Shown here: positions 15,523-23,545 of the stretch, piece by piece
How positions within the stretch are numbered: position 1 is the first letter of the stretch
How the letters are laid out: each line of letters starts with the position of its first letter
Origin: Micromonospora sp. C95
Lineage (GTDB): Bacteria; Actinomycetota; Actinomycetes; Mycobacteriales; Micromonosporaceae
NCBI RefSeq assembly: GCF_018070465.1
Contig: NZ_JAGPXT010000001.1
Location: forward strand, 1 to 64,000
DNA length: 64,000 bases
Direction: 5' to 3'
Made by a program: the position numbers and the translations under genes
Notes under the pieces: model-generated
Databases searched by the model: none
Seen by the model: only the letters and a program-made list of their open reading frames with translations
Told to the model about the DNA's origin: nothing

Positions 15523-17115
15523 ATGGGGACGTCAGGTATGATCTTCAAACGGTGCGGATGCCGCAACGACAGCGGCCGGCGGCTGGAACAGCACTGCCCG
15601 AATCTGGGCGACCGTGCTCACGGCACCTGGTACTTCCACTGCTCGGCCCGCAACGTGCTCGGCCGATCCGAACGCGTCCGCCGAGGCGGCTTCCCGTCGC
15701 AGGCGGCGGCCCGCCGGGCGCGGGATGAGTGGCTGGCCACGACCCAGGCGCAGCGCACCGCCAGCGGCTGGACCGTGCAGCGGTGGCTGCGGCACTGGCT
15801 GGAGCAGCACACCCGGATCCGGCCGACCACCCGCCTGCACTACACCCGCGATGTCGAACGCGTCCTGATCCCCCACCTCGGCCCCTACCGGTTCGCCGAC
15901 CTCGACGCCCGACTGCTGCGCACCGTCTTCGACCAGATCGCCCAGACCACCAACACCAAAGGACTGCCCCAATCGGCGTCGGCGATGCAGCACCTACGCA
16001 CCACCCTGCGCGCCGCGCTCAACCTCGCCGTCAAACAGGGCCTGATCGACGGCAACCCCGCCCGGCACATCACCGTCGCCGGCTACCGCAAACCCCACGC
16101 CCAAGTCTGGACCGACGACCGCGTCCACGCCTGGCACACCACCGGGGAGCACCCCACCGTCGCGGTGTGGACCGCCCCGCAGCTCGGCGCGTTCCTCGAC
16201 ACCGTCACCGACGACCCACTGTTCGCGTTCTGGTGGCTAACCGCCCTACGCGGCCTACGCCGCGGCGAGATGTGCGGACTGCGGTGGACCGAAATCGACC
16301 TCAACCGCGGCGTCCTCTACGTCGAACGCAACCGCACCACCGCCGGCTACCAGGTCATCGAAGGCGACCCCAAAACCGCCGCCGGACGCCGCCCAGTCGC
16401 CCTGGACAAACGCACCGTCCAGGTTCTGCGCGACCACCGACGCCGCCAAAGAGATCAACAATCTCGCCGAGAGGCAACCGGGAAGACCTGGACCGACTCC
16501 GGCTATGTCTTCGTCCGCAAGGATGGCAGCCCCATCCACCCCGGCTACGCCAGCGGCCGATTCCGGCTCCTGGTCAAACGCGCCGGCATCCCGCCGGTCC
16601 GACTGCACGACCTACGCCACGGCGCCGCGTCCCTCGCGCATGAAGCCGGAGCTGACCTCAAAACCCTGCAAGACATGCTCGGGCACTCCAGCATCCTGGT
16701 CACCGCCGACACCTACACCAGTGTCCTCCCCCAGGTGCAGCGCCGCTGCGCCGACGCGACCGCCCACCTCGTCCTCGCCGCCGCCCACCGCACCCGCGCG
16801 AAGATCCGCAAGAGGGGCCGCCGCAACCGACCCCAGCCCCGACCTGCGGCACATACTCCGGCCAGCAAGGCATCCGCGAAGCGGAAGAAGCCGCAGGTCA
16901 AGAACCCGCGACTGGCCACACAGTCACGGAATGTGATGACACCCGAGTGGCACCCACGTGACACCCACCGTCCGAACAGGCCGGATAGCAAGAAGGGCCC
17001 GATCCGCGTTTCCGCAGCTCGGACCACTTATGATCTTGCGCGCCGGGTCTGTGGATCTGAAGGTGTTTCCGGCCTGACCTGCCGGGCGTTGTGCCTGGTG
17101 AGGAGGGTGCCGTGA
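15523..17115 (+). CDS. tyrosine site-specific integrase, 3' end replaced by an IS
   Basis: N-terminal Cys/His cluster (RCGCRNDSG...EQHCPN), a SAM-like core-binding domain near 75-190 (WLRHWLEQH, YTRDVERVLIPHL), then the catalytic domain: first Arg in ALRGLRRGEMCGLRW near 243, HxxR as LHDLRHGAA near 360, LGHSSILVT, and Tyr in DTYTSVLP near 397. ATG 15523 follows GAGAAGGG. The native protein ran to about TTYDLAR (17040) and by comparison with 1762-1795 should have stopped inside the att core. Instead the frame reads into an IS256 end, adding about 24 foreign residues. Catalytic residues are intact, so it may still work, but its adjacent att site is gone. Confidence 0.9.
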   Translation: MGTSGMIFKRCGCRNDSGRRLEQHCPNLGDRAHGTWYFHCSARNVLGRSERVRRGGFPSQAAARRARDEWLATTQAQRTASGWTVQRWLRHWLEQHTRIRPTTRLHYTRDVERVLIPHLGPYRFADLDARLLRTVFDQIAQTTNTKGLPQSASAMQHLRTTLRAALNLAVKQGLIDGNPARHITVAGYRKPHAQVWTDDRVHAWHTTGEHPTVAVWTAPQLGAFLDTVTDDPLFAFWWLTALRGLRRGEMCGLRWTEIDLNRGVLYVERNRTTAGYQVIEGDPKTAAGRRPVALDKRTVQVLRDHRRRQRDQQSRREATGKTWTDSGYVFVRKDGSPIHPGYASGRFRLLVKRAGIPPVRLHDLRHGAASLAHEAGADLKTLQDMLGHSSILVTADTYTSVLPQVQRRCADATAHLVLAAAHRTRAKIRKRGRRNRPQPRPAAHTPASKASAKRKKPQVKNPRLATQSRNVMTPEWHPRDTHRPNRPDSKKGPIRVSAARTTYDLARRVCGSEGVSGLTCRALCLVRRVP

Positions 17116-18438
17116 TGACCGCGACCCTGAACGACCAGACCGGACGGAAGAAGCGGCCTGAGCCGTCGGCCGAGGCGAAAGCCGCGGCCGAGCTGGTCCG
17201 GGCGGCGAAGGAGCAGGGCCTGTCGCTGACCGGCCCGGACGGGCTGCTGAAGCAGTTGACCAAAACGGTCCTAGAGACCGCGTTGAACGAGGAAATGACC
17301 GAGCACCTCGGCTACGAGAAACACGACCAGACCGGCGCCGGCTCGGGCAACATCCGCAACGGCAGCCGGCCGAAGACAGTGCTGACCGACGCGTCGGGGC
17401 CGGTGCAGATCGACGTGCCGCGGGACCGGGCCGGCACCTTTAGCCCGCAGATTGTCCGCAAGCGGCAGCGTCGCCTGTCGGGCGTCGACGAGGTCGTGTT
17501 GTCGCTGTATGCCAAAGGGTTGACGACCGGGGAGATCAGCGCTCACTTCGCGGAGATCTATGGCGCCTCGGTCAGCAAGGAGACGATCTCGCGGATCACC
17601 GACAAGGTGATCGAGGAGATGACCGACTGGTCCCACCGACCCCTCGATGAGATCTACGCGGCGGTGTTCATCGACGCCATCGTGGTCAAGGTGCGAGATG
17701 GGCAGGTCGCGAACCGACCCTTCTACGCCGCGATCGGGGTCACCCTCGACGGGGAGAAGGACATCCTCGGGCTGTGGGCCGGCACCGGTGGTGAGGGCGC
17801 GAAGTTCTGGATGAGCGTGCTGACCGACCTGCGTAACCGGGGCGTCAAGGACGTCTTCTTCCTCGTCTGCGACGGGCTGAAAGGCCTGCCGGAGGTCGTC
17901 ACGAACGTGTGGCCCCGCACGATCGTGCAGACCTGCATCATCCATCTGATCCGCAACACGTTCCGGCTGACGTCCCGCCGGTACTGGGATGAGTTGAAGC
18001 GGGAGATCAAGCCGATCTACACCGCCGTCAACGCTCAAGCGGCCAGGGCGGCGTTCGATGACCTGGCGGAGAAGTGGGGCGGGCGGTATCCGGCGGTGAT
18101 CCGCTTGTGGGACAACGCCTGGGCGGAGTTCATCCCGTTCCTCGACTACGACCTGGAGATTCGCACCGTCATCTGCTCCACCAACGCGATCGAGTCCCTC
18201 AACGCCCGCTACCGGCGGGCGGTCAAGGCCCGCGGCCACTTCCCCAACGAGCAGGCCGCGTTGAAGTGTCTGTACCTGGTGACCCGGTCCCTGGACCCCA
18301 CCGGGGCAGGCAGAACCCGATGGACGATGCGCTGGAAACCCGCGTTGAACGCCTTCGCCATCACCTTCAGCGACCGCTTCCCAACCGCTGAAACCTACTA
18401 ACCAAGATCGCCGGAAACACCCTTAGCGAGACAGGCCC
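17045..18438 (+). mobile_element. IS256-family insertion sequence A
   Basis: Ends are imperfect inverted repeats of about 29 bp: GGGTCTGTGG...AAGGTGTTTCCGGC at 17045 and, reversed, GGGCCTGTCT...AAGGGTGTTTCCGGC ending at 18438. One transposase gene fills it. It cuts the integrase gene a few codons before its stop. No flanking 8-9 bp duplication is seen, consistent with later rearrangement at the right end. Confidence 0.85.
17115..18401 (+). CDS. IS256-family transposase
   Basis: The 428 residues have the IS256/mutator DDE layout: GLLKQLTKTVLETALNEEM near the start, first Asp in AVFIDAIVVKVRDG, second in LVCDGLKGLPEVV, CIIHLIRNT (C2H-type), and Glu in CSTNAIESLNARYRRA. ATG 17115 lies 8 bases after AGGAGG; GTG 17112 is also possible. 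It looks full-length. About half identical by eye to the copy at 27720. Confidence 0.92.
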   Translation: MTATLNDQTGRKKRPEPSAEAKAAAELVRAAKEQGLSLTGPDGLLKQLTKTVLETALNEEMTEHLGYEKHDQTGAGSGNIRNGSRPKTVLTDASGPVQIDVPRDRAGTFSPQIVRKRQRRLSGVDEVVLSLYAKGLTTGEISAHFAEIYGASVSKETISRITDKVIEEMTDWSHRPLDEIYAAVFIDAIVVKVRDGQVANRPFYAAIGVTLDGEKDILGLWAGTGGEGAKFWMSVLTDLRNRGVKDVFFLVCDGLKGLPEVVTNVWPRTIVQTCIIHLIRNTFRLTSRRYWDELKREIKPIYTAVNAQAARAAFDDLAEKWGGRYPAVIRLWDNAWAEFIPFLDYDLEIRTVICSTNAIESLNARYRRAVKARGHFPNEQAALKCLYLVTRSLDPTGAGRTRWTMRWKPALNAFAITFSDRFPTAETY

Positions 18439-18493
18439 CCGCCGCGCAGGGCCTGTCTCGCTAAGGGTGTTTCCGGCGATCTTGGTTAGTAGG
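18394..18493. repeat. perfect 45-bp inverted repeat, 10-bp spacer: two IS256 ends head to head
   Basis: 18394-18438 and 18449-18493 are exact reverse complements around CCGCCGCGCA. The left arm is the right end of IS256-A including its stop codon; the right arm is the same end of a second copy in inverted orientation, cut off at once by the IS5-like element. RNA from either strand would fold into a 45-bp hairpin. Confidence 0.9.
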
Positions 18494-18502
18494 AGCGCTT
18501 TT

Positions 18503-19280
18503 CATCGTGAGTTTTGGCTGGTCGGGCCGTGATGTAGAGCGAGGATGGCCTGGACTATCGCGGTGGCGGGCCGGGGCAGCAGCGGAACTTGACCAAGATC
18601 TTCCAGCCCTTGAGGGTGGGGACGGGACGCCCGCCGACGGCGCGGATCTTGGCGTGGTACCGGTTGACGGTCTTCTGCCGGTGGGACAGTCGCGGCCGGT
18701 GCCGACGGCGCTTGAAGGGCGTGCGGATGCTGCCGCCGGCGCCTTGGTACGCCTTGTCGGCAAAGGTCATCCCGTTCGCGCTGGTCAGCGCGTCGATTAG
18801 GCCGTGGGGCGGGTGGCGGTCAGGTCGTGCGGCGCCGGGCAGGGTGGACGAGGCCCAGATGAGGTGTCCCTTGCAGTCGGCGATGACCTGTACGTTGACT
18901 CCGTGCCGCTTGTGCTTTCCGGAGTAGTACGGCCTCTGGTCCGCGACTCGGTCGATCGGGATCAGGGTGCCGTCGAGGATCGCGTACGCGAGCCGGGCGA
19001 TGCGCTGTATGGCCGCGTTCAGGTCCTCGGCATGCGCGGCGAGCAGGTGGATGGCTTTCCGGACGTAGCGCCAAGCCGTCGTGACGCTGACCGCGAAGCC
19101 GCAGGCCAGGCGGGCGCTGGTGTCCCCATTGCGCAGATGGGCCAGGGAGAGTAGGGCCTGCTGGCCGGCGTCGAGGCGCCGCCACCGGCCTTGGCGCCGG
19201 ATGCGTTCGGCGCGGATGAGGTCGGCCAGGTGGTTCAGGGTACGGATGGACAGCGCGACCGCGGACGGGTAAGACAGCAC
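18503..19280 (-). pseudogene. decayed IS5-like transposase
   Basis: Related over its length to the 260-residue transposase at 44014. It keeps LAYAILDGTLIPIDRVADQ (first Asp) and MTFADKAYQG (second Asp). Three lesions: PGAARPDRHPPHG replaces PGAVHDLTAARTHG, a run of out-of-frame residues with net loss of one codon; AVGGRPVPTLK replaces ARGERAIATLK, so the catalytic Glu is lost; and after RCCP the frame shifts and stops at 18555, while the ATAIVQAILALHH tail continues in another frame to 18503. Inactive. Confidence 0.85.
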
Positions 19281-19393
19281 AGCGAGGCTCCCGGTTGGGG
19301 CATCGGATCTTGGTCGACTGCTGTCTTACCGGGAGCCTCCTCCTATGGCGACAGACCCTTGCCCGCATCCAACGTGACCAGGCCCGTCACGAT
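19266..19393. repeat. 128-bp direct repeat, left copy (IS1634 target duplication)
   Basis: Identical to 21059-21186. It is the upstream end region of the IS5-like element and includes its own short inverted repeat (GTAAGACAGCA against TGCTGTCTTAC). The IS1634-family element sits exactly between the two copies. Three bases at the left edge are ambiguous, so the duplication is 125-128 bp. Confidence 0.9.
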
Positions 19394-21061
19394 CCTGACT
19401 TGGCTCACGATCATGGGGCGTGCGCGGGCTCGTGGCGTTGACCAGGGGTTTCTCCGCTCGTGTTGAGCGGATCTGTGCACTAATTCCGGCCGTAGGGTGG
19501 GCTGGTGTCTCCCTACGTACGGACGGTGAAGACCGCGTCGGGTGCGCGGGCGGTGCAGATCGTCTACTCCTCGCGTCGGGGGTCGCGGGATATCGAGCAC
19601 ATCGGGTCGGCGCACGACGATGCCGAGCTGGAGGTGTTGAGGGCGGTCGCCCGGCAGCGCATGGCCGCTGGGCAGGGCGAACTTGATTTGGGTGTGGAGG
19701 GTGCCGCGACTGCTGGGCGGGGTGCGGGTCCGTTGCCGATCACGTCATCGCGGATGGGTCACCTGTGGGACGCCCTCACCCGCGCCTATGAGGCGCTCGG
19801 GTTCACGCAGGCTACCGGCGGCGACGAGGTGTTCCGGCAGTTGGTGTTGGCCAGGATCATCGAGCCGACGAGCAAGCTGGACAGCTTGCGGGTGCTGGAG
19901 GAGACGGGCGTCGTGCCGGCGTCGTACGCGACGGTCAAGCGTCGTCTGCCCGTGTTCGCGGACCAGTCGTGGCGGCAGAGGTTGGCGGCGGCGTGCGCCG
20001 CGCACGCGGGGTTGGGCCCGGCCAGTCTGGTGCTCTACGACGTGTCGACGTTGTACTTCGAGACCGACACCGGCGATGGGTTCCGCGAGCCCGGGTTCTC
20101 CAAGGAACGTCGGCTGGAGCCGCAGATCACTATCGGGCTGCTGACCGACGCTGCCGGGTTCCCGTTGATGGTCGAGGCGTTCGAGGGCAACAAGGCCGAA
20201 ACCCTCACGATGGTGCCGACGATCCAGGCGTTCATGCACGCCCACCAGTTGCCCGACGTGACGATCGTGGCCGACGCGGGCATGGTGTCGGCGGCCAACC
20301 AGAAGGCGATCGAAGCCGCAGGCCTGTCGTTCATCCTCGGGGCCCGCATCCCCGATGTCCCCTACGTCGTCGCGGCATGGCGCCAGGCCCACCCGGACCA
20401 GGACATCGACGACGGGCAGGTGTTCAACCAGCCCTGGCCCGCCGGGTCGGCCGACCGACGCCGCGACCAGGTCATCTACTACCAGTACAAGACCGATCGA
20501 GCCCGACGCACCCTACGCGGGATCGACGAGCAGGTCGCCAAAGCCGAGAAAGCCGTCGCCGGCCAGACCACCGTCAAACGCAACAGGTTCGTCCGACTCT
20601 CCGGCGGCACCCGGACAGTGAACCGGGCTCTGGAGGCCAAAGCCCGGGCCGTCGCCGGCCTGAAGGGGTACGTCACCAACCTCACCGCCTGCCCCGACGG
20701 CACCCCGATAACCGCCGAGTTCGTGATCGACGCCTACCACCGGCTGTTCCACATCGAGAAGTCGTTCCGGATGTCCAAACACGACCTGCAAGCCAGACCG
20801 ATCTACCACCACACCCGCGACTCGATCGACGCCCACCTCACCATCGTCTTCGCCGCCCTGGCCGTCAGCCGCTGGATCGAAGACCACACCAACTGGTCGA
20901 CCAAGAAATTCGTCCGCACCGCCCGCCGCTACCGCACCATCGAAATCCAAGCCGGCGAACACACCATCACCGCCGCCGACCCCCTACCCCACGACCTCCA
21001 CCACGCCCTCGAAGCCATCACCCAGTCCAACCGACGTGCGCACTAACTTGAGCCAAGTCGG
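19394..21061 (+). mobile_element. IS1634-family insertion sequence with long target duplication
   Basis: Terminal inverted repeats: CCTGACTTGGCTCA at 19394 and, reversed, CCCGACTTGGCTCA at the right end near 21061. It carries one transposase gene and is flanked by the 125-128-bp direct repeat. Members of this family (IS1634, IS1549) are known for unusually long target duplications. Confidence 0.85.
19505..21046 (+). CDS. IS1634-family transposase
   Basis: The 513 residues start at GTG with SPYVRTVKTASGARAVQIV, an N-terminus typical of the family. DDE residues: SLVLYDVSTLYFETD (Asp), VTIVADAGMVSAANQKAI (Asp) and RLFHIEKSFRMSKHDL (Glu in an IS4-type HxxEK context). SRWIEDHT and the tail match full-length proteins. 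No frameshift, so it is probably active. Confidence 0.92.
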   Translation: MSPYVRTVKTASGARAVQIVYSSRRGSRDIEHIGSAHDDAELEVLRAVARQRMAAGQGELDLGVEGAATAGRGAGPLPITSSRMGHLWDALTRAYEALGFTQATGGDEVFRQLVLARIIEPTSKLDSLRVLEETGVVPASYATVKRRLPVFADQSWRQRLAAACAAHAGLGPASLVLYDVSTLYFETDTGDGFREPGFSKERRLEPQITIGLLTDAAGFPLMVEAFEGNKAETLTMVPTIQAFMHAHQLPDVTIVADAGMVSAANQKAIEAAGLSFILGARIPDVPYVVAAWRQAHPDQDIDDGQVFNQPWPAGSADRRRDQVIYYQYKTDRARRTLRGIDEQVAKAEKAVAGQTTVKRNRFVRLSGGTRTVNRALEAKARAVAGLKGYVTNLTACPDGTPITAEFVIDAYHRLFHIEKSFRMSKHDLQARPIYHHTRDSIDAHLTIVFAALAVSRWIEDHTNWSTKKFVRTARRYRTIEIQAGEHTITAADPLPHDLHHALEAITQSNRRAH

Positions 21062-21186
21062 GTAAGACAGCACAGCGAGGCTCCCGGTTGGGGCATCGGA
21101 TCTTGGTCGACTGCTGTCTTACCGGGAGCCTCCTCCTATGGCGACAGACCCTTGCCCGCATCCAACGTGACCAGGCCCGTCACGAT
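21059..21186. repeat. 128-bp direct repeat, right copy
   Basis: Identical by eye over all 128 bases to 19266-19393. Only about 12 bp of the IS5-like right end (GATGAAAAGGCCTC) remain unique after it. Confidence 0.9.
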
Positions 21187-21261
21187 GAAAAGGCCTCAAT
21201 GTGAGAGAGCCGTTCGTTTGACAGACCCATCCAAGAACACGACCACCGCGAAAGGCCGAGG

Positions 21262-21942
21262 TTAGGCTGAGGCGACGAGCCGCCGTGCGGGACACCAGCA
21301 GCTGCCGGTGTCGTTTAGGTGACGGCGCTTGGTGCGAAGTAGTTCTGGCAGGTCAACGCGGCCGTCGAGGACGTGGAAGAGATCGTCACCATCGAGGGTG
21401 ATGTAGGGCGTTCCTCCTGCGTGCGTTGCCTGGAAAAAACCTTCAGTGAAGCCGTTGACGGCAATGAATATTCCGAGCGTGTTGCGGCCCTTGCGGCAAA
21501 TCTTGGCGGCGAAGACGTCCGCCTCGGCTCGGTCGACGTGATGCTTCCACCACTTAGCTTCGACGAGGTAGTCGTCGGTCTCGAAATGAACCGACCCGTC
21601 GATCTGCTCGTTGTTCAGCGTGTAGCTGAGTCTCGGCTCCATATCGTGGAGTTCGAATAGGCGGTTCAGGACCCCTTCGAACTGCCGGCCCCGCGTGTGA
21701 GGATCAGTCGCCCGATGGAGGCCGACGAAGTCGATTTTTATGGCAGACATTTCTCGGGCGTGTAGTCGAGCAGCCTCGGCGGCACGGCTCTGTGCCTCGC
21801 GAGCAAGTCGGAGGCGCTCTTCCTGATGAAGGTCGCGGCGGTACTGACTCGTCAAATCAGCCAGTACGCTCACCGCGCTGCGGGCGACGGCGATCCGTTC
21901 AGCGGCGTCAACCTGCCGAGCGAGGTTCGGGAAGGTCGTCAT
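21262..21942 (-). CDS. PD-(D/E)XK endonuclease, Mrr-like
   Basis: 226 residues. The N-terminal half (about 1-70) is a charged helix/coiled coil (QEERLRLAREAQSRAAEAAR). The C-terminal half is a restriction-endonuclease-like fold: FEGVLNRLFELHDM, QIDGSVHF (Asp near 115) and YLVEAKWWK (Glu-x-Lys near 127), then NTLGIFIAVNGFTEGF. Mrr-family proteins cut modified or foreign DNA. It lies 34 bp downstream of the unknown gene at 21977 on the same strand, so the two probably form a unit. Defence is inferred from the fold and position beside mobile DNA. Confidence 0.75.
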   Translation of the reverse strand: MTTFPNLARQVDAAERIAVARSAVSVLADLTSQYRRDLHQEERLRLAREAQSRAAEAARLHAREMSAIKIDFVGLHRATDPHTRGRQFEGVLNRLFELHDMEPRLSYTLNNEQIDGSVHFETDDYLVEAKWWKHHVDRAEADVFAAKICRKGRNTLGIFIAVNGFTEGFFQATHAGGTPYITLDGDDLFHVLDGRVDLPELLRTKRRHLNDTGSCWCPARRLVASA

Positions 21943-21976
21943 TTGGCCATGTGGACCCGCTGCCGGCTGGCCACTG

Positions 21977-22972
21977 TTAGAACCGTGCGGGTCGCCAGGA
22001 CGGCCCGGCGATCTTCGGCGGCTTGGTCAGCGTGGGCTTGATGGCGTGCCAGGTGGCGCGCCACTCACGGGGAGGAAGTGCCAAGGTGGCGGTCAGGTCG
22101 TGCGCCACCTCCTCGGGGCCACGGCCACGCCACAGGGTGTCGACGAAGACCTGGTAGTCACCGTCGATGTGAAGGGCGACCCGGAACAGTTCGTGATCGC
22201 GGTAGTCGTTGGCGACCCAACTGGTTTTGAGGCCGTAAGAGCGCAACCGTTCGCGGTCCATGTCCGTCAGGACACGTCGTCCAGCTGTGCGCTCTGCCGT
22301 CTCCCACGAATGATCCGCGGCCACCCGTGCGACTTCCACGTCGTACTCGGCGGCCGAGAAGGAGACGCCGCGGTTCATGGGCACCTCGATCAACCAGTCC
22401 CAGTGCACCAGTTCACCGTCCCGCGTGATGGTGACGTCTGTGGATCCACAGCCATACACGCCGCATTCGCAGCGGGCGATCGGAACGGTGTGCGGCTGGG
22501 AGCCGGCCACCAGACGATTGGTGGGGACAAGGATGTCGTACGGGTCCATCCCGAGTCCGGCCGCGGCAGAGGTCATCTCCGTACCGTTGACGTAGACCTG
22601 CACCTGGAATCCGCCGCCTACGTCGCCGGGCGCCGGCGCTACTTCCAAACGTAGAGAGTCGACTCCTGGCCGACGGGCGACTCCTCCACCTGTTGCGAGG
22701 GCGAAGCCTGGGGGGACAGTGCCCGGGTAGGGGATTCTGAGTTCCTCCAGCGACTTGGCCACGAGTTCGCGGATATCCCAGGATGGGTCTCTCACCGAGG
22801 CGCCAGCGAGTTCGCGCAACGTCGGCGAGTCCAGCCCGTCGATCAGCGCCTGGCAGGCGGCATGGATCATGTCCGCCAGGCCGTACCCGGTGTCGGCGTT
22901 CCATCGCGCCACGGCGTCGTACAGGCGCTGCTCCCCGGACCCACTGCCCTTCTCAGTCACGCTAAACATCAT
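21977..22972 (-). CDS. unknown protein with a CxCGVxGCG motif
   Basis: About 331 residues. The first 75 are helical (SGEQRLYDAVARWNADTGY, TLRELAGASVRDPSWDIRELV), the middle is beta-rich (FQVQVYVNGTEM), and near 165 there is ARCECGVYGCGSTDV, a compact Cys motif that could bind a metal. I do not recognise the family. The start is uncertain: ATG 22972 or 22969, neither with a clear ribosome site. It is upstream of the Mrr-like nuclease with a 34-bp gap; co-transcription is likely and a joint task plausible. Confidence 0.7.
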   Translation of the reverse strand: MMFSVTEKGSGSGEQRLYDAVARWNADTGYGLADMIHAACQALIDGLDSPTLRELAGASVRDPSWDIRELVAKSLEELRIPYPGTVPPGFALATGGGVARRPGVDSLRLEVAPAPGDVGGGFQVQVYVNGTEMTSAAAGLGMDPYDILVPTNRLVAGSQPHTVPIARCECGVYGCGSTDVTITRDGELVHWDWLIEVPMNRGVSFSAAEYDVEVARVAADHSWETAERTAGRRVLTDMDRERLRSYGLKTSWVANDYRDHELFRVALHIDGDYQVFVDTLWRGRGPEEVAHDLTATLALPPREWRATWHAIKPTLTKPPKIAGPSWRPARF

Positions 22973-23545
22973 CCACAGCCCCGGTGAGGACCGCACCGTC
23001 GTTCCGCGTCCGCCGCCCTCGCCTCATCCACTCATCGGATCGAAATCCGGGAGCGGCCGGTTTGCCCTCGCCCTAACGTCGCGTAGTTGGCGAACTTCAG
23101 GGGCGGACTTGTCGCCGACGCTGCCGACCCAGCCGTTTGCACTTGCTGACGTCGATGGCCGTCATCTGCCCCGTGCTGGGACGGACGTGGCTCGGCACTG
23201 GAATTCGTACGACGGCAGATTCATCCCCCGCACCCACATCGTCGTCCCAAGTTCATCTCGGCGGGCCTCATCCGATCTACCACTTGGCAGCCCCGGGAGA
23301 CAGACGCGCGGCTGCGGCATTGTCGCCGCAACGGTGCTTTGGCCTGTTGGAAGCAACGACGACCGGAGCCGGGTCGGCAAGGTCCGTATGGCGGCACCGG
23401 GCCTGACCTGCGGTTGTGAGGTGGTGTGAGGTGGTGTGAGGTGCTGTTAGACCGGCATCCGGCCTCCACTGCCCGCCCTTCTCCTAGGTTCGATGTCACG
23501 GCCACACCGGTCGTCGCGAATGAGGTGCCCGGGACGGGAGGGCAA
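22973..23545. other. intergenic region without a supported gene
   Basis: Divergent promoter region between 21977 (-) and 23546 (+). Only a short tandem repeat is visible: GTGGTGTGAG twice at 23421-23440, with partial units on both sides. Confidence 0.5.

Larger units (their letters stand above)
18494..21198 (-). mobile_element. IS5-like element, split by an IS1634-family insertion
   Basis: Left end GAGCGCTTTTCATCGTGAG (starts at 18492-18494) and right end GATGAAAAGGCCTC (to about 21198) match the ends of the element at 44004-44927. Without the 19394-21061 insertion and the second 128-bp copy it is about 0.91 kb, like the 0.92-kb intact copy. The transposase inside is decayed. Confidence 0.8.

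Noticed and set aside
23417..23443. Tandem GTGGTGTGAG repeat as a CRISPR-like or iteron array
   Set aside because: Only two full units with no spacers; too short to mean more than slippage.
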